DNA of 64,000 bases, from contig CAJUFO010000003.1 of NCBI GenBank assembly GCA_910585615.1, forward strand, positions 83,301-147,300, read 5' to 3'. The stretch comes from an uncultured Acetatifactor sp. (GTDB taxonomy: Bacteria > Bacillota > Clostridia > Lachnospirales > Lachnospiraceae). Under the pieces are notes generated by a model, which saw only the letters and a list, made by a program, of their open reading frames with translations, was not told the DNA's origin and did not search any database. Made by a program: the position numbers and the translations under genes. Positions 24,399 to 33,128 of this stretch are shown here, in pieces. Positions within the stretch are counted from its first letter, which is position 1. Each line of letters begins with the position of its first letter.

Positions 24399-25070
24399 AG
24401 GCAATATCTGACCTTCGCCCTTGCCAAAGGCCGGCTTGCAAACCAGACGCTGGCGCTTTTCGAGGAGATGGGCATCTCCTGCGAAGAGATGAAGGATAAG
24501 AATACACGGAAACTGATATTCGTGAACGAGGAATGGAAGCTGAAATTCTTCCTGGCCAAGGGCCCTGACGTGCCCACCTATGTGGAGTACGGTGCCGCGG
24601 ACATCGGTGTGGCGGGCCGGGATACGGTCCTGGAGGAGAATAGGAACGTGTACGAGGTGCTGGATCTGGGCTTCGGCAGGTGCCGGATGTGCGTCTGCGG
24701 GCCGGAATCCGCGAAAGACCTGCTCCTGCACCATGAGCGCATCCGTGTGGCCAGCAAATACCCTAATATCGCAAAGGACTATTTCTACAATAAAAAGCAT
24801 CAGACCGTGGACATCATCAAGCTGAGCGGCTCCGTGGAGCTGGGGCCTCTGGTGGGCCTGTCGGATGTCATCGTGGACATCGTGGAGACCGGCTCCACCC
24901 TGCGTGAGAACGGCCTGGAGGTACTGGAGGAGGTCTGCGGCCTGTCAGCCAGAATGATTGTGAACCCGGTCAGCATGCAGATGGAGCAGGCCAGGATCCA
25001 AGAGCTGGTGCTGGGACTGCGGAAAAGATTAAACGGAATCGAAGCCGGGAGGGCGGAGGGAAATTCATGA
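24348..25070 (+). CDS. hisG: ATP phosphoribosyltransferase HisG, short form
   Basis: First enzyme of histidine synthesis, condensing ATP with PRPP. This is the short form (no C-terminal regulatory domain), which requires HisZ, encoded just upstream with a 4-bp overlap. The catalytic core begins at LTFALAKGRLANQTLALFEE near residue 21 and includes the PRPP loop DIVETGSTLRENGL near residue 184. The first 19 residues (MKMEERHSMEETHSVEERQ) are not HisG; they are encoded by tandem copies of the dispersed repeat. An internal start cannot be excluded, since no ATG or GTG immediately precedes the natural LTFALAKG. Confidence 0.94.
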   Translation: MKMEERHSMEETHSVEERQYLTFALAKGRLANQTLALFEEMGISCEEMKDKNTRKLIFVNEEWKLKFFLAKGPDVPTYVEYGAADIGVAGRDTVLEENRNVYEVLDLGFGRCRMCVCGPESAKDLLLHHERIRVASKYPNIAKDYFYNKKHQTVDIIKLSGSVELGPLVGLSDVIVDIVETGSTLRENGLEVLEEVCGLSARMIVNPVSMQMEQARIQELVLGLRKRLNGIEAGRAEGNS

Positions 25071-26356
25071 GAACCATAAAACTGACAGCAGAGACCAGGG
25101 CCAATCTATTGGGCAATCTGCTCAAAAGGAGCCCCAACAATTATTCCGAATATGAGAGCACGGTGAACGGCATCCTGGAGGATGTCCGAAAGGACGGGGA
25201 CAGGGCCCTGTTCGACTATACCCTGAAATTCGACAGATTTCCCCTGAGCGCGGACAACATCAAGGTGACGAGGGAGGAGATCGATGCGGCCTACGGCCTT
25301 ATGGATGACGGCCTGACAGATGTCATCAGACGCTCTGCCGACAACATCCGCGCCTTTCATGAAAAGCAGCTTCGCAATAGCTGGTTCGAGCCAAAGGGGG
25401 ACGGCACGATTCTGGGGATGAAGCTCACCCCCATCGGAAGGGTGGGGGTCTATGTCCCCGGCGGAAAGGCCGCCTATCCCTCCAGCGTCCTGATGAACGT
25501 GATCCCCGCCAAGGTAGCGGGAGTGGGGGAGATTATCATGACCACGCCGCCTGATGCCCAGGGACGGATCAATCCCGGCACGCTGGTGGCGGCGGACATC
25601 GCAGGGGTGGACACGATCTACAGGGCGGGAGGCGCCCAGGCAGTGGCGGCCATGGCTTTCGGCACCCAGTCCGTCCCCAAGGTGGACAAGCTCACGGGCC
25701 CCGGCAATATCTTCGTGGCCCTGGCCAAAAAGGCCGTGTACGGCTACGTGGGGATCGACTCCATCGCGGGTCCCAGCGAAATCCTGGTGCTGGCGGACGG
25801 CACGGCCAATCCCAGATACGTGGCGGCGGACCTGCTCTCCCAGGCAGAGCATGACGAGCTGGCCAGCGCCATCCTGATTACCACCTCGAAAGAGCTGGCG
25901 GAACAGGTCAGCGCCCAGGTGGACGCCTTGACGGAGAAGCTGTCCAGGAAGGGAATCATCCAAAAGTCCCTGGACAACTACGGCTATATCCTGCTGGCCG
26001 AAAGCATGGAGGATGCCATCGATGCCGCCAACGAAATCGCCTCGGAGCATCTGGAAATCCTCACCGCCGACCCTTACCAGGTGATGACCAAAATCCGCAA
26101 CGCCGGGGCAATCTTCCTGGGAGAGTATTCCTCTGAACCCCTGGGGGATTATTTCGCCGGGCCCAACCATATCCTGCCCACAAACGGTACGGCGAAGTTC
26201 TTTTCACCGCTGAACGTGGATGACTTTATGAAGAAGACCAGCATCATTTCATATTCCAGGGAAGCGCTGGAAAGGGTACATAAGGACATCGAGGCCTTTG
26301 CGGAGAGCGAGGGGCTGACCGCCCACGCAAACAGCATCAAGGTGCGCTTCGAATAG
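25067..26356 (+). CDS. hisD: Histidinol dehydrogenase
   Basis: Zinc enzyme that oxidises histidinol to histidine in two NAD-dependent steps; 429 residues, full length. Diagnostic segments are GRVGVYVPGGKAAYPSSVLM near residue 125, KLTGPGNIFVALAKK near 210, SIAGPSEILVLAD near 232, and SEHLEIL and FAGPNHILPT near 326 and 363, which hold the catalytic Glu-His pair and substrate ligands. It overlaps hisG by 4 bp (ATGA), so the two are translationally coupled. Confidence 0.97.
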   Translation: MRTIKLTAETRANLLGNLLKRSPNNYSEYESTVNGILEDVRKDGDRALFDYTLKFDRFPLSADNIKVTREEIDAAYGLMDDGLTDVIRRSADNIRAFHEKQLRNSWFEPKGDGTILGMKLTPIGRVGVYVPGGKAAYPSSVLMNVIPAKVAGVGEIIMTTPPDAQGRINPGTLVAADIAGVDTIYRAGGAQAVAAMAFGTQSVPKVDKLTGPGNIFVALAKKAVYGYVGIDSIAGPSEILVLADGTANPRYVAADLLSQAEHDELASAILITTSKELAEQVSAQVDALTEKLSRKGIIQKSLDNYGYILLAESMEDAIDAANEIASEHLEILTADPYQVMTKIRNAGAIFLGEYSSEPLGDYFAGPNHILPTNGTAKFFSPLNVDDFMKKTSIISYSREALERVHKDIEAFAESEGLTAHANSIKVRFE

Positions 26357-26404
26357 GCATGCTTCCGGCCCGCACCCGATCCGCCATTGGAAGAAGGAGG
26401 GAAT

Positions 26405-26995
26405 ATGACAAGGACAGCGACCATAGAGCGAAAGACAAAGGAGACGGACATCCATGTTGCCCTGACCCTGGACGGCACAGGGGAATCTGAGGTTTCCACA
26501 GGCATCGGCTTCTTCGACCATATGCTGGAGGGCTTTGCCAGGCATGGCTTCTTCGACCTGAGCTGCCATGTGGCGGGAGACCTCCATGTGGACGGGCACC
26601 ATACCGTGGAGGACACCGGCATCGTGCTGGGCCAGGCCATCCGGGAAGCGGTGGGAGACAAGAAGGGCATCCGCAGGTACGGCTATTTCGTCCTGCCCAT
26701 GGACGATGCCCTGGCGCTGTGCGCGGTGGATCTCTGCGGCAGGCCCTATCTGAATTTCGACGCCTCTTTCCCCACGGAGCGGGTGGGCGGCCTGGACACG
26801 GAGCTGGTGCGGGAATTCTTCTACGCGGTGTCCTACAGCGCGGGGATGAACCTGCATCTGAAGGTGATGGACGGGACAAATGCCCACCATATGATAGAGG
26901 CTATGTTCAAGGCCTTTGCCAAGGCGCTGGACGGGGCCACAGGCATGGAGCCCCGGGTCAGCGACGTGCTCAGCACAAAGGGAACGCTTTCATAA
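26405..26995 (+). CDS. hisB: Imidazoleglycerol-phosphate dehydratase
   Basis: Dimanganese dehydratase of 196 residues in histidine synthesis. Metal-binding signatures are present: FFDHMLEGFARHG near residue 37, GHHTVEDTGI at 64-73, and NAHHMIEAMFKAF near the C-terminus. It is the monofunctional type without the phosphatase domain of enteric HisB. The ATG at 26405 follows AAGGAGGG. The leader just before it (CATTGGAAGAAGGAGG) resembles a degraded dispersed repeat that may supply the ribosome site. Confidence 0.97.
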   Translation: MTRTATIERKTKETDIHVALTLDGTGESEVSTGIGFFDHMLEGFARHGFFDLSCHVAGDLHVDGHHTVEDTGIVLGQAIREAVGDKKGIRRYGYFVLPMDDALALCAVDLCGRPYLNFDASFPTERVGGLDTELVREFFYAVSYSAGMNLHLKVMDGTNAHHMIEAMFKAFAKALDGATGMEPRVSDVLSTKGTLS

Positions 26996-27038
26996 GGAAC
27001 TGTCCGGAAACAACCATTCAACAAATGAGGGCACAGAT

Positions 27039-28325
27039 ATGCTAGTAAAAAAATTCGTACCATGTATCTATCTTTATAACGGCCATGCGGTAAGGCGGCT
27101 TACGGACCTCTCCGTGGTGGAGACGGATCCCCTGCGCCTGGTGAACCTGTACAATGAGAACGGCGCGGACGGCCTTGTGGTGTTCGATATGTCCCAGGAG
27201 GACAGAGAGCACGAGGAGGCGCTGGACATCATCAAGGAAATCTGCGCCACAGCGGAGATGGAGGTCACAGGGGCCGGCAACATAAAGCGGCTGGAGGACG
27301 TGAAGAAGCTGCTCTACGCAGGCTGCAGGAGGGCCGTCCTGGACTGCGCCAAAGAATCCAACATCGCCCTCGCCAGAGAAGCCTCCCAGAGATTCGGCAG
27401 GGACAAGCTCCTGGCATCCTGCGACAATGTGGACATCATCGCCAGGAACCGCGGGCTGCTGGAGGACTGCGTGTCCGGTCTGCTCCTGCAGAATCCCCAC
27501 CAGATCAGGGAGACCCAGGCCGCGGTGCAGCTGCCGTTTCTGGTGGAGGTGAACCAGATTGCCCTGAACAAGCTGATGGAAATCTTTGCCTACGAAAATG
27601 TCTGCGGCGTCACCGGCAATACGATCAACGACAATTACCGCGACATTCTGGCCCTGAAAGGGTTATGTAAGGAGAACGGGATTTTGGTGGAAACCTTTGA
27701 AGCGGCTTTGCAATGGGACGACTTCCAGAAGAATCCGGAGGGCCTGCTCCCTGTGATCGTGCAGGACTACCGGACCGGGGAGGTGCTGATGATGGCCTAT
27801 ATGAATGAGGAGGCCTACGGCCAGACCATCCGCACGGGCCGGATGACCTATTATAGCCGCAACCGCAGGCAGCTCTGGCTCAAGGGGGAGACCAGCGGCC
27901 ATTTCCAGTATCTGAAGAGCCTCGCCGCGGACTGCGACAAGGACACGCTCTTAGCAAGGGTGTCCCAGGTGGGGGCCGCCTGCCACACCGGCTCCAGGAG
28001 CTGCTTCTTTAACGAGATCGTGAAAAAGCAGGGGGAGGAGACCGCCAATCCGCTGCAGGTCTTTGAAGAGGTCTTCGATGTAATCAAGGACAGGAAGCTC
28101 CATCCCAAGGAGGGCTCCTACACCAACTACCTCTTCGACAAGGGCATCGACAAGATTCTCAAGAAGCTGGGGGAGGAGGCTACGGAAATCGTCATCGCGG
28201 CCAAGAACCCGGGGGCAAATGAGGTAAAATACGAGATAAGCGATTTTCTATACCACATGATGGTGCTGATGGCAGAGAAGGACATCAGCTGGGAAGAGAT
28301 TACGACAGAGCTGGCCAACCGCTAG
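27039..28325 (+). CDS. hisI: HisF-like/HisI/HisE three-domain fusion
   Basis: A 428-residue protein with an N-terminal beta-barrel domain of the HisA/HisF type (about 1-222), phosphoribosyl-AMP cyclohydrolase HisI (about 232-328) and phosphoribosyl-ATP pyrophosphatase HisE (about 340-428). HisI zinc cysteines are Cys299, Cys315 and Cys322; HisE has the GEEATEIVIAAKN helix at 378-390. In the barrel the HisF start CLDVKDG is CIYLYNG, so the first catalytic Asp is lost, and the second is unclear. The domain is probably non-catalytic. No hisA, hisF, hisH or hisC is in the window. GAGGGC lies upstream of the ATG. Confidence 0.9.
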   Translation: MLVKKFVPCIYLYNGHAVRRLTDLSVVETDPLRLVNLYNENGADGLVVFDMSQEDREHEEALDIIKEICATAEMEVTGAGNIKRLEDVKKLLYAGCRRAVLDCAKESNIALAREASQRFGRDKLLASCDNVDIIARNRGLLEDCVSGLLLQNPHQIRETQAAVQLPFLVEVNQIALNKLMEIFAYENVCGVTGNTINDNYRDILALKGLCKENGILVETFEAALQWDDFQKNPEGLLPVIVQDYRTGEVLMMAYMNEEAYGQTIRTGRMTYYSRNRRQLWLKGETSGHFQYLKSLAADCDKDTLLARVSQVGAACHTGSRSCFFNEIVKKQGEETANPLQVFEEVFDVIKDRKLHPKEGSYTNYLFDKGIDKILKKLGEEATEIVIAAKNPGANEVKYEISDFLYHMMVLMAEKDISWEEITTELANR

Positions 28326-28337
28326 GAGGCCAGCTCT
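28307..28337 (+). terminator. Terminator of the his operon
   Basis: AGAGCTGGCC and GGCCAGCTCT form a 10-bp perfect stem that overlaps the final codons and stop of the HisIE fusion, followed by TCCTTTG. The 164 bp up to the next gene hold nothing else recognisable. Confidence 0.75.
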
Positions 28338-28489
28338 TCCTTTGTCCGCCCCGTCCACCGCCCATGCCCGGCTCCGGCCATGTCATGGCTTATGGCAGTG
28401 GCTCTGTCACGGCTCTGTCAGGGCCGTCTGCGTTTTCAGATACGTCTGTCATGCCTGCCCACACGTTCGGCCGCAGCTCTGCCTTGCTG

Positions 28490-29875
28490 TCACGCCTGGG
28501 CCTTCTGCCCGCCGGCCCCTCTGTCCAGAATTCCGTTCAGCCTGGTAAAGAGCATGGTGGCCGTGACGGTGGCTGCCAGGATATCGCTGACCGGTTCCGC
28601 CAGGAACACGCCGAAGACCTGATCCGGCAGAATCCGGGGCAGGATGAAGATCAAAGGAATCAGCAGCACCAGCTTGCGCAGACAGGCCATCAGCAGGCTG
28701 ATCTTCGCCTGGCCCAGGGCCATGAAGGTCTGCTGGCAGCCGATCTGTATCCCTGTGGAGAAGATGCCCGCCATATAGATGCGCATGGCCCACACCGTGT
28801 ACTCCACCAGCGTCCCGTCGCTGCTGAAGATGCCCGCGAACATCTGCGGAAAGAGCAGCATCAGCAGCCACATCAGGGACGCATAGGCCGTGCAGGCCGT
28901 GAACTGGCAGCGGAAGGCCTGCTTCACACGCTCCTTCTTGCCCGCGCCGAAATTGTAGCTCATGATGGGCTGGCCGCCCTGGCAGATTCCCTGCAGGGGC
29001 AAGGTGATCAGCTGGCTGCAGGAGGATATGATCGTCATGGCCCCCACCGCCACATCCCCGCCGAAGCGGGAGAGGCTGCTGTTGAAGCTGATGTTCAGGA
29101 TGCTCTCCGTGCTGAGCATCACGAAGGTGGAGATGCCCAAGGCCAGGCAGGGCAGGATGACGGGAGCCTCCAGCTTCATGTCGCGCAGCGACAGCTTCAA
29201 TATCGTCCTGGAGCCTCGCAGGAAGCACAGCACCCACACGGCGCTGACCGCCTGGCTGATTACCGTGGCGATGGCCGCTCCCCGCACGCCCATCCCCAGG
29301 CCGAAGATCAGGATGGGATCCAGGATGATATTGCACACAGCGCCCACCACCGTGGTGAGCATGCTGAACTTGGCGAAGCCCTGTGTGGTGATGAAAGGAT
29401 TCAGCCCCATCACGATCATCACGAAGACGATTCCCAAGATATAGATTCGGGCGTAGGACAGAGCGTAGGGCAGCGTCACGTCGCTGGCTCCGAAAAGCCG
29501 GAGCAGCTGCGGCGCAAAGAGATAGAACAATACCGTCAGCATGACGGAGAAGATCATCAGCAGTGAAAAACAGTTTCCCAGAATCTTCCGGGCGCTTTCC
29601 AGATCTTTCTTCCCCATGGCGATGGCCGCTCTGGGCGCGCCGCCTGACCCCGCCAGCATGGCGAAGGCGTTGATCATCATCAGGATAGGGAGAAACAGCC
29701 CCACGCCGGTCAGCGCCGATGCCCCCGCGTCCGGGATGTGCCCGATGTAGATTCTGTCCACGATATTGTAGAGCATGTTGATCAGCTGCGCCACCACCGC
29801 CGGAATCGCCAGATTCAGCATCAGCTTCGGGATGCTGCCGCTTCCCATGTCCTGTTTCGTCCCCTGTGCTGCCAT
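28490..29875 (-). CDS. MATE-family multidrug/sodium antiporter
   Basis: Polytopic exporter of 461 residues with about twelve membrane segments in two homologous halves. The MATE start (SIPKLMLNLAIPAVVAQLIN) and the VDRIYIGHIPDAGASALTGV segment near residue 40 are typical, as is the GQPIMSYNFGAGKKERVKQA stretch near residue 300. MATE proteins expel drugs or metabolites using sodium or proton gradients; the substrate here is unknown. It stands alone, opposite the his operon, with its own promoter and a GGAGG site before the ATG. Confidence 0.92.
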   Translation of the reverse strand: MAAQGTKQDMGSGSIPKLMLNLAIPAVVAQLINMLYNIVDRIYIGHIPDAGASALTGVGLFLPILMMINAFAMLAGSGGAPRAAIAMGKKDLESARKILGNCFSLLMIFSVMLTVLFYLFAPQLLRLFGASDVTLPYALSYARIYILGIVFVMIVMGLNPFITTQGFAKFSMLTTVVGAVCNIILDPILIFGLGMGVRGAAIATVISQAVSAVWVLCFLRGSRTILKLSLRDMKLEAPVILPCLALGISTFVMLSTESILNISFNSSLSRFGGDVAVGAMTIISSCSQLITLPLQGICQGGQPIMSYNFGAGKKERVKQAFRCQFTACTAYASLMWLLMLLFPQMFAGIFSSDGTLVEYTVWAMRIYMAGIFSTGIQIGCQQTFMALGQAKISLLMACLRKLVLLIPLIFILPRILPDQVFGVFLAEPVSDILAATVTATMLFTRLNGILDRGAGGQKAQA

Positions 29876-29908
29876 ATAAATACCTCCGCTTTTCTTTCTT
29901 ATCTAAGA

Positions 29909-29937
29909 ATTGTAGCAGAATTCCTCTCTTCCTGCAA
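29909..29937 (-). promoter_or_regulatory. Promoter of the MATE gene
   Basis: On the minus strand TTGCAG, 17 bp, TACAAT, about 35 bp before the ATG. Confidence 0.65.
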
Positions 29938-29963
29938 CTCTTACAAGTCTGTTTTTATATAAA

Positions 29964-29988
29964 CCTATTGACATAGTAGGCAAATAGG
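29964..29988. promoter_or_regulatory. Candidate operator before the O-acetylhomoserine sulfhydrylase gene
   Basis: CCTATT and AATAGG form an inverted repeat with a 13-bp spacer that overlaps the -35 element and spacer of the downstream promoter, a good position for a repressor responding to sulfur or methionine status. The regulator is not identified. Confidence 0.4.
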
Positions 29989-29996
29989 TGTATTCT
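29968..29996 (+). promoter_or_regulatory. Promoter of the O-acetylhomoserine sulfhydrylase gene
   Basis: Perfect TTGACA, 17-bp spacer, TATTCT, about 55 bp before the start codon. Confidence 0.75.
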
Positions 29997-30049
29997 GGAA
30001 AACGAATTACAGAAGCATGTAAAAGCGCATTCCAAAGGAGGAGACTACA

Positions 30050-31330
30050 ATGAGCCAATACAAATTTGAGACCCTGCAGCTACACGTAGGACAGGAGCGC
30101 CCCGATCCGGCCACAGACGCCAGGGCCGTGCCCATCTACCAGACCACATCCTATGTATTCCGGGATTCCGCCCATGCGGCCGCCCGGTTCGGCCTGGCGG
30201 ATGCGGGCAATATCTATGGCCGCCTGACCAATTCCACCCAGGACGTGCTGGAGAAGAGGATTGCGGCCCTGGAGGGCGGCGCGGCGGCGCTGGTCCTGGC
30301 TTCCGGCGCGGCGGCCATTACATACGCCATCCAGGCCCTGGCCCAGGACGGCGGGCACATCGTGGCCCAGAAGACCATCTACGGAGGCAGCTACAACCTG
30401 CTGGAGCATACCCTGCCCCATTACGGCATCAGCACCACCTTTGTGGACGCCCACGACCTGGCGCAGCTGGAGGCAGCCATCCGTCCTGAGACCAGAGCGG
30501 TGTACCTGGAAACCCTGGGGAACCCCAACAGCGACATCCCGGACATCGACCGCATCGCGGAGATTGCCCATGCCCACGGCCTGCCCCTGGTCATCGACAA
30601 TACCTTCGGCACCCCCTATCTGATCAGGCCGATTGAGCACGGTGCTGACATCGTGGTGCATTCCGCCACCAAATTCATCGGCGGCCACGGAACCACCCTG
30701 GGCGGCATCATCGTGGACTCCGGGAGATTCGACTGGAAGGCCGGCGGGAACTATCCCGCGATTGCCGACCCCAATCCCAGCTACCACGGAATCTCCTTCG
30801 TGGACGCAGCGGGGCCTGCCGCTTTCGTGACCTATATCAGGGCCATCCTTCTGCGGGATACCGGCGCTGCCATCTCCCCCTTCAATGCCTTCCTGCTCCT
30901 GCAGGGCGTGGAGACCCTATCCCTGCGCCTGGAGCGCCATGCGGAGAACACGAAGAAGGTGGTGGAGTACCTGGCGAAGCACCCCCAGGTGGAGCGGGTG
31001 AACCATCCCTCTCTGCCAGACCATCCTGACCACGCTTTGTATGAGGAATATTTCCCCAACGGCGGCGCTTCGATTTTTACCTTTGAAATCAAAGGCGGGC
31101 AGGAGGAGGCCTACAGGTTCATCGACCATCTGGAGATTTTCTCCCTGCTGGCCAATGTGGCGGACGTGAAGAGCCTGGTCATCCATCCGGCTACCACCAC
31201 CCATTCCCAGTTGACGGCGGAGGAGCTGGCCGATCAGGGCATCAAGCCTGGCACCATCCGGCTCTCCATCGGCACGGAGCATATCGATGACATCATCGCC
31301 GATTTGGAGAAAGGGTTTGCCGCTGTGTGA
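30050..31330 (+). CDS. metY: O-acetylhomoserine sulfhydrylase (aminocarboxypropyltransferase)
   Basis: PLP enzyme of 426 residues that makes homocysteine or methionine directly from O-acetylhomoserine and sulfide or methanethiol. The Cys/Met-metabolism fold is clear: VPIYQTTSYVF near residue 25, ASGAAAITYAIQAL near 84, and the PLP lysine Lys208 in HSATKFIGGHGTT. The long insertion with NYPAIADPNPSYHGISF near 232 distinguishes MetY-type sulfhydrylases from cystathionine enzymes. An AAAGGAGGAG ribosome site precedes the ATG. It is monocistronic, bounded by its own promoter and a terminator. Confidence 0.93.
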   Translation: MSQYKFETLQLHVGQERPDPATDARAVPIYQTTSYVFRDSAHAAARFGLADAGNIYGRLTNSTQDVLEKRIAALEGGAAALVLASGAAAITYAIQALAQDGGHIVAQKTIYGGSYNLLEHTLPHYGISTTFVDAHDLAQLEAAIRPETRAVYLETLGNPNSDIPDIDRIAEIAHAHGLPLVIDNTFGTPYLIRPIEHGADIVVHSATKFIGGHGTTLGGIIVDSGRFDWKAGGNYPAIADPNPSYHGISFVDAAGPAAFVTYIRAILLRDTGAAISPFNAFLLLQGVETLSLRLERHAENTKKVVEYLAKHPQVERVNHPSLPDHPDHALYEEYFPNGGASIFTFEIKGGQEEAYRFIDHLEIFSLLANVADVKSLVIHPATTTHSQLTAEELADQGIKPGTIRLSIGTEHIDDIIADLEKGFAAV

Positions 31331-31343
31331 TTCTTGTCCGACC

Positions 31344-31379
31344 GAAATGCCCTGCACGGGAAACCGTACAGGGCATTTC
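31344..31379 (+). terminator. Terminator after metY
   Basis: GAAATGCCCTGCACGG and CCGTACAGGGCATTTC make a 16-bp stem with one mismatch, closed by a GAAA tetraloop. Only an A-rich run follows, but the hairpin is very stable. Confidence 0.7.
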
Positions 31380-31425
31380 CAGCATAAAAAACAATTTTCT
31401 GTCTGAAATTTATCCGTCTGAAATC

Positions 31426-31454
31426 TTGTAAATTTCAAGATGGTAATTTATAAT
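31426..31454 (+). promoter_or_regulatory. Promoter of the diguanylate cyclase gene
   Basis: TTGTAA, 17-bp spacer, perfect TATAAT, about 45 bp before the start codon. Confidence 0.75.
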
Positions 31455-31498
31455 GAGTAAGGATTCATGAAGCGAAAATGACTGGAGGAGCATATGAG

Positions 31499-32902
31499 AT
31501 GACAGAAGAAAAGAAGACAGGCCTGCCGGAAGAGAAAAATACAGGTGCCCTGAAGGGGTTTCGGATTCAGAGCCTCAGCCTGTGGCTGGTGGCCTTCACC
31601 CTCATCATATCCGTCCTGATTGGAATCGGCATCGTTCAGGTCATGAAGGACTATTATGAGCTGGCCCAGCGGACCAGGGAATATGTCTTCGCCCAGGAAG
31701 ACGCCAGGGATCTCCTGTTCGGCTCCAACTACCTTACAGACCAGGCACGCCTCTATGCCGTGACGAAAGACCATGACTACGCGGAGGCATATTTTACGGA
31801 GGTGCATGAGTCCAGGAGAAGGGATTTGGCGCTGGAGGCTCTGGAGGTCCATCTGCGTGGAAGGAATGAGGATGCATTGAACACATCCAAAGAGGCCATG
31901 GAGCTGTCCAACGCGCTCATGGTTCTGGAAATCCATTCCATGAAGCTGGCGGCCCTGTCGGCCGGTGAGGATATGGGCAGCCTTGCCCGGGAGATACAGG
32001 ACTATCAGCTGACAGGGGAAGAGCTGTCCTGGACGGCGCAGCAGCAGGCGGACGCTTCCATAGAGCTGGTCTTCGGGGAAGAATACCGGGCCATGAAAGG
32101 CCAGATAGAGGCAAAAATGTCCGATGTCACCCGGAGCGTAATAGAAATCTGCGAGAGGGATCAGGCGGAGAGCGAGGGCACCATGAAAAACGCCTTGCTC
32201 CGCCAGAGCATCTACACGGTTTTGGTGGTGATTCTGGTCATATTTTCCTATATCATGATAGCGGTTCTGATTCTGCGGCCCATCCGAATCTATGTGAACT
32301 GCATCAAGAACAACAACTTCCTGGAAATCACTGGCGCCTATGAATTCAAATACCTGGCTGCTACATACAACAATGTCTATGAAATGACCATGGAGCAGCA
32401 GAACATGCTCCGCAAAAAGGCAGAGCGAGATGCCCTCACCGGCCTTTTGAACCGCCAGGCCTTTGAACAATTGAAGTCCCAGCTGCGCATATCCTCCGAA
32501 CCTCTCGCGTTCCTGATCATCGACGTGGACGTATTCAAGTCCATCAACGACAATTACGGACATGACGTGGGGGACCAGGCCCTGATTAAAGTCGCCAGGC
32601 TGCTGGACGAGAATTTCAGAAAGGTGGATTATGTCCTCCGGATAGGCGGGGATGAGTTCGCTGTCATCATGGAAAAGACAGGCCCGGACAAAAAGCCAAT
32701 CATCCGCAGCAAGATAGAAGCAATCAACGAGATCCTGCAGCACCCGGAAGACGAGGCGGTTTTCCCGAAATATTCTGTCAGTGTGGGAATCGCTTTTTCG
32801 GAAAAGGGATTCTATGACGACCTGTTCCAGCAGACGGATCAGGCATTGTACCACACGAAGGAGAACGGAAGGTGCGGCTATACGTTTTATGATGAGCTGT
32901 AG
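31499..32902 (+). CDS. Membrane diguanylate cyclase (GGDEF)
   Basis: Signalling enzyme of 467 residues making cyclic di-GMP. A first membrane segment (about 23-44), an extracytoplasmic helical sensor region of about 190 residues and a second membrane segment (about 235-258) precede a cytoplasmic GGDEF domain. The active site GGDEF is intact at 383-387. An inhibitory I-site RKVD (374-377) lies exactly five residues upstream, so product feedback is expected. The helical sensor resembles four-helix ligand-binding domains; its ligand is unknown. GGAGGAG lies 8 bp before the ATG at 31499. Confidence 0.92.
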   Translation: MTEEKKTGLPEEKNTGALKGFRIQSLSLWLVAFTLIISVLIGIGIVQVMKDYYELAQRTREYVFAQEDARDLLFGSNYLTDQARLYAVTKDHDYAEAYFTEVHESRRRDLALEALEVHLRGRNEDALNTSKEAMELSNALMVLEIHSMKLAALSAGEDMGSLAREIQDYQLTGEELSWTAQQQADASIELVFGEEYRAMKGQIEAKMSDVTRSVIEICERDQAESEGTMKNALLRQSIYTVLVVILVIFSYIMIAVLILRPIRIYVNCIKNNNFLEITGAYEFKYLAATYNNVYEMTMEQQNMLRKKAERDALTGLLNRQAFEQLKSQLRISSEPLAFLIIDVDVFKSINDNYGHDVGDQALIKVARLLDENFRKVDYVLRIGGDEFAVIMEKTGPDKKPIIRSKIEAINEILQHPEDEAVFPKYSVSVGIAFSEKGFYDDLFQQTDQALYHTKENGRCGYTFYDEL

Positions 32903-32938
32903 GCTGCGGGGCTCCTCAAGGATATATGAAATAACGTC

Positions 32939-32967
32939 AAAAAGCTGCTGTTCAACAGCAGCTTTTT
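32939..32967. terminator. Intrinsic terminator after the GGDEF gene
   Basis: AAAAAGCTGCTG and CAGCAGCTTTTT form a perfect 12-bp stem with a TTCAA loop and a T run. Confidence 0.9.
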
Positions 32968-33128
32968 TCAGGCACGATTCTATATAACACTTTACCAAAT
33001 TATGAAAGAAAAGTCTAGTATTTTTTTCTTTTTTTCCTATAATTATTACTACACGCTGAATCTACAGGCGAACGCGACTGACCCACGCAGGAAACTGACA
33101 AAATCTTGACAAAAGGAAGGAGCGACTG

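Noticed and set aside
28364..29566. 400-codon plus-strand open frame opposite the MATE gene
   Set aside because: Its product is low-complexity, rich in His, Gln and Asp, as expected from the antisense of a membrane protein in GC-rich DNA; the minus strand has a good promoter and MATE motifs.
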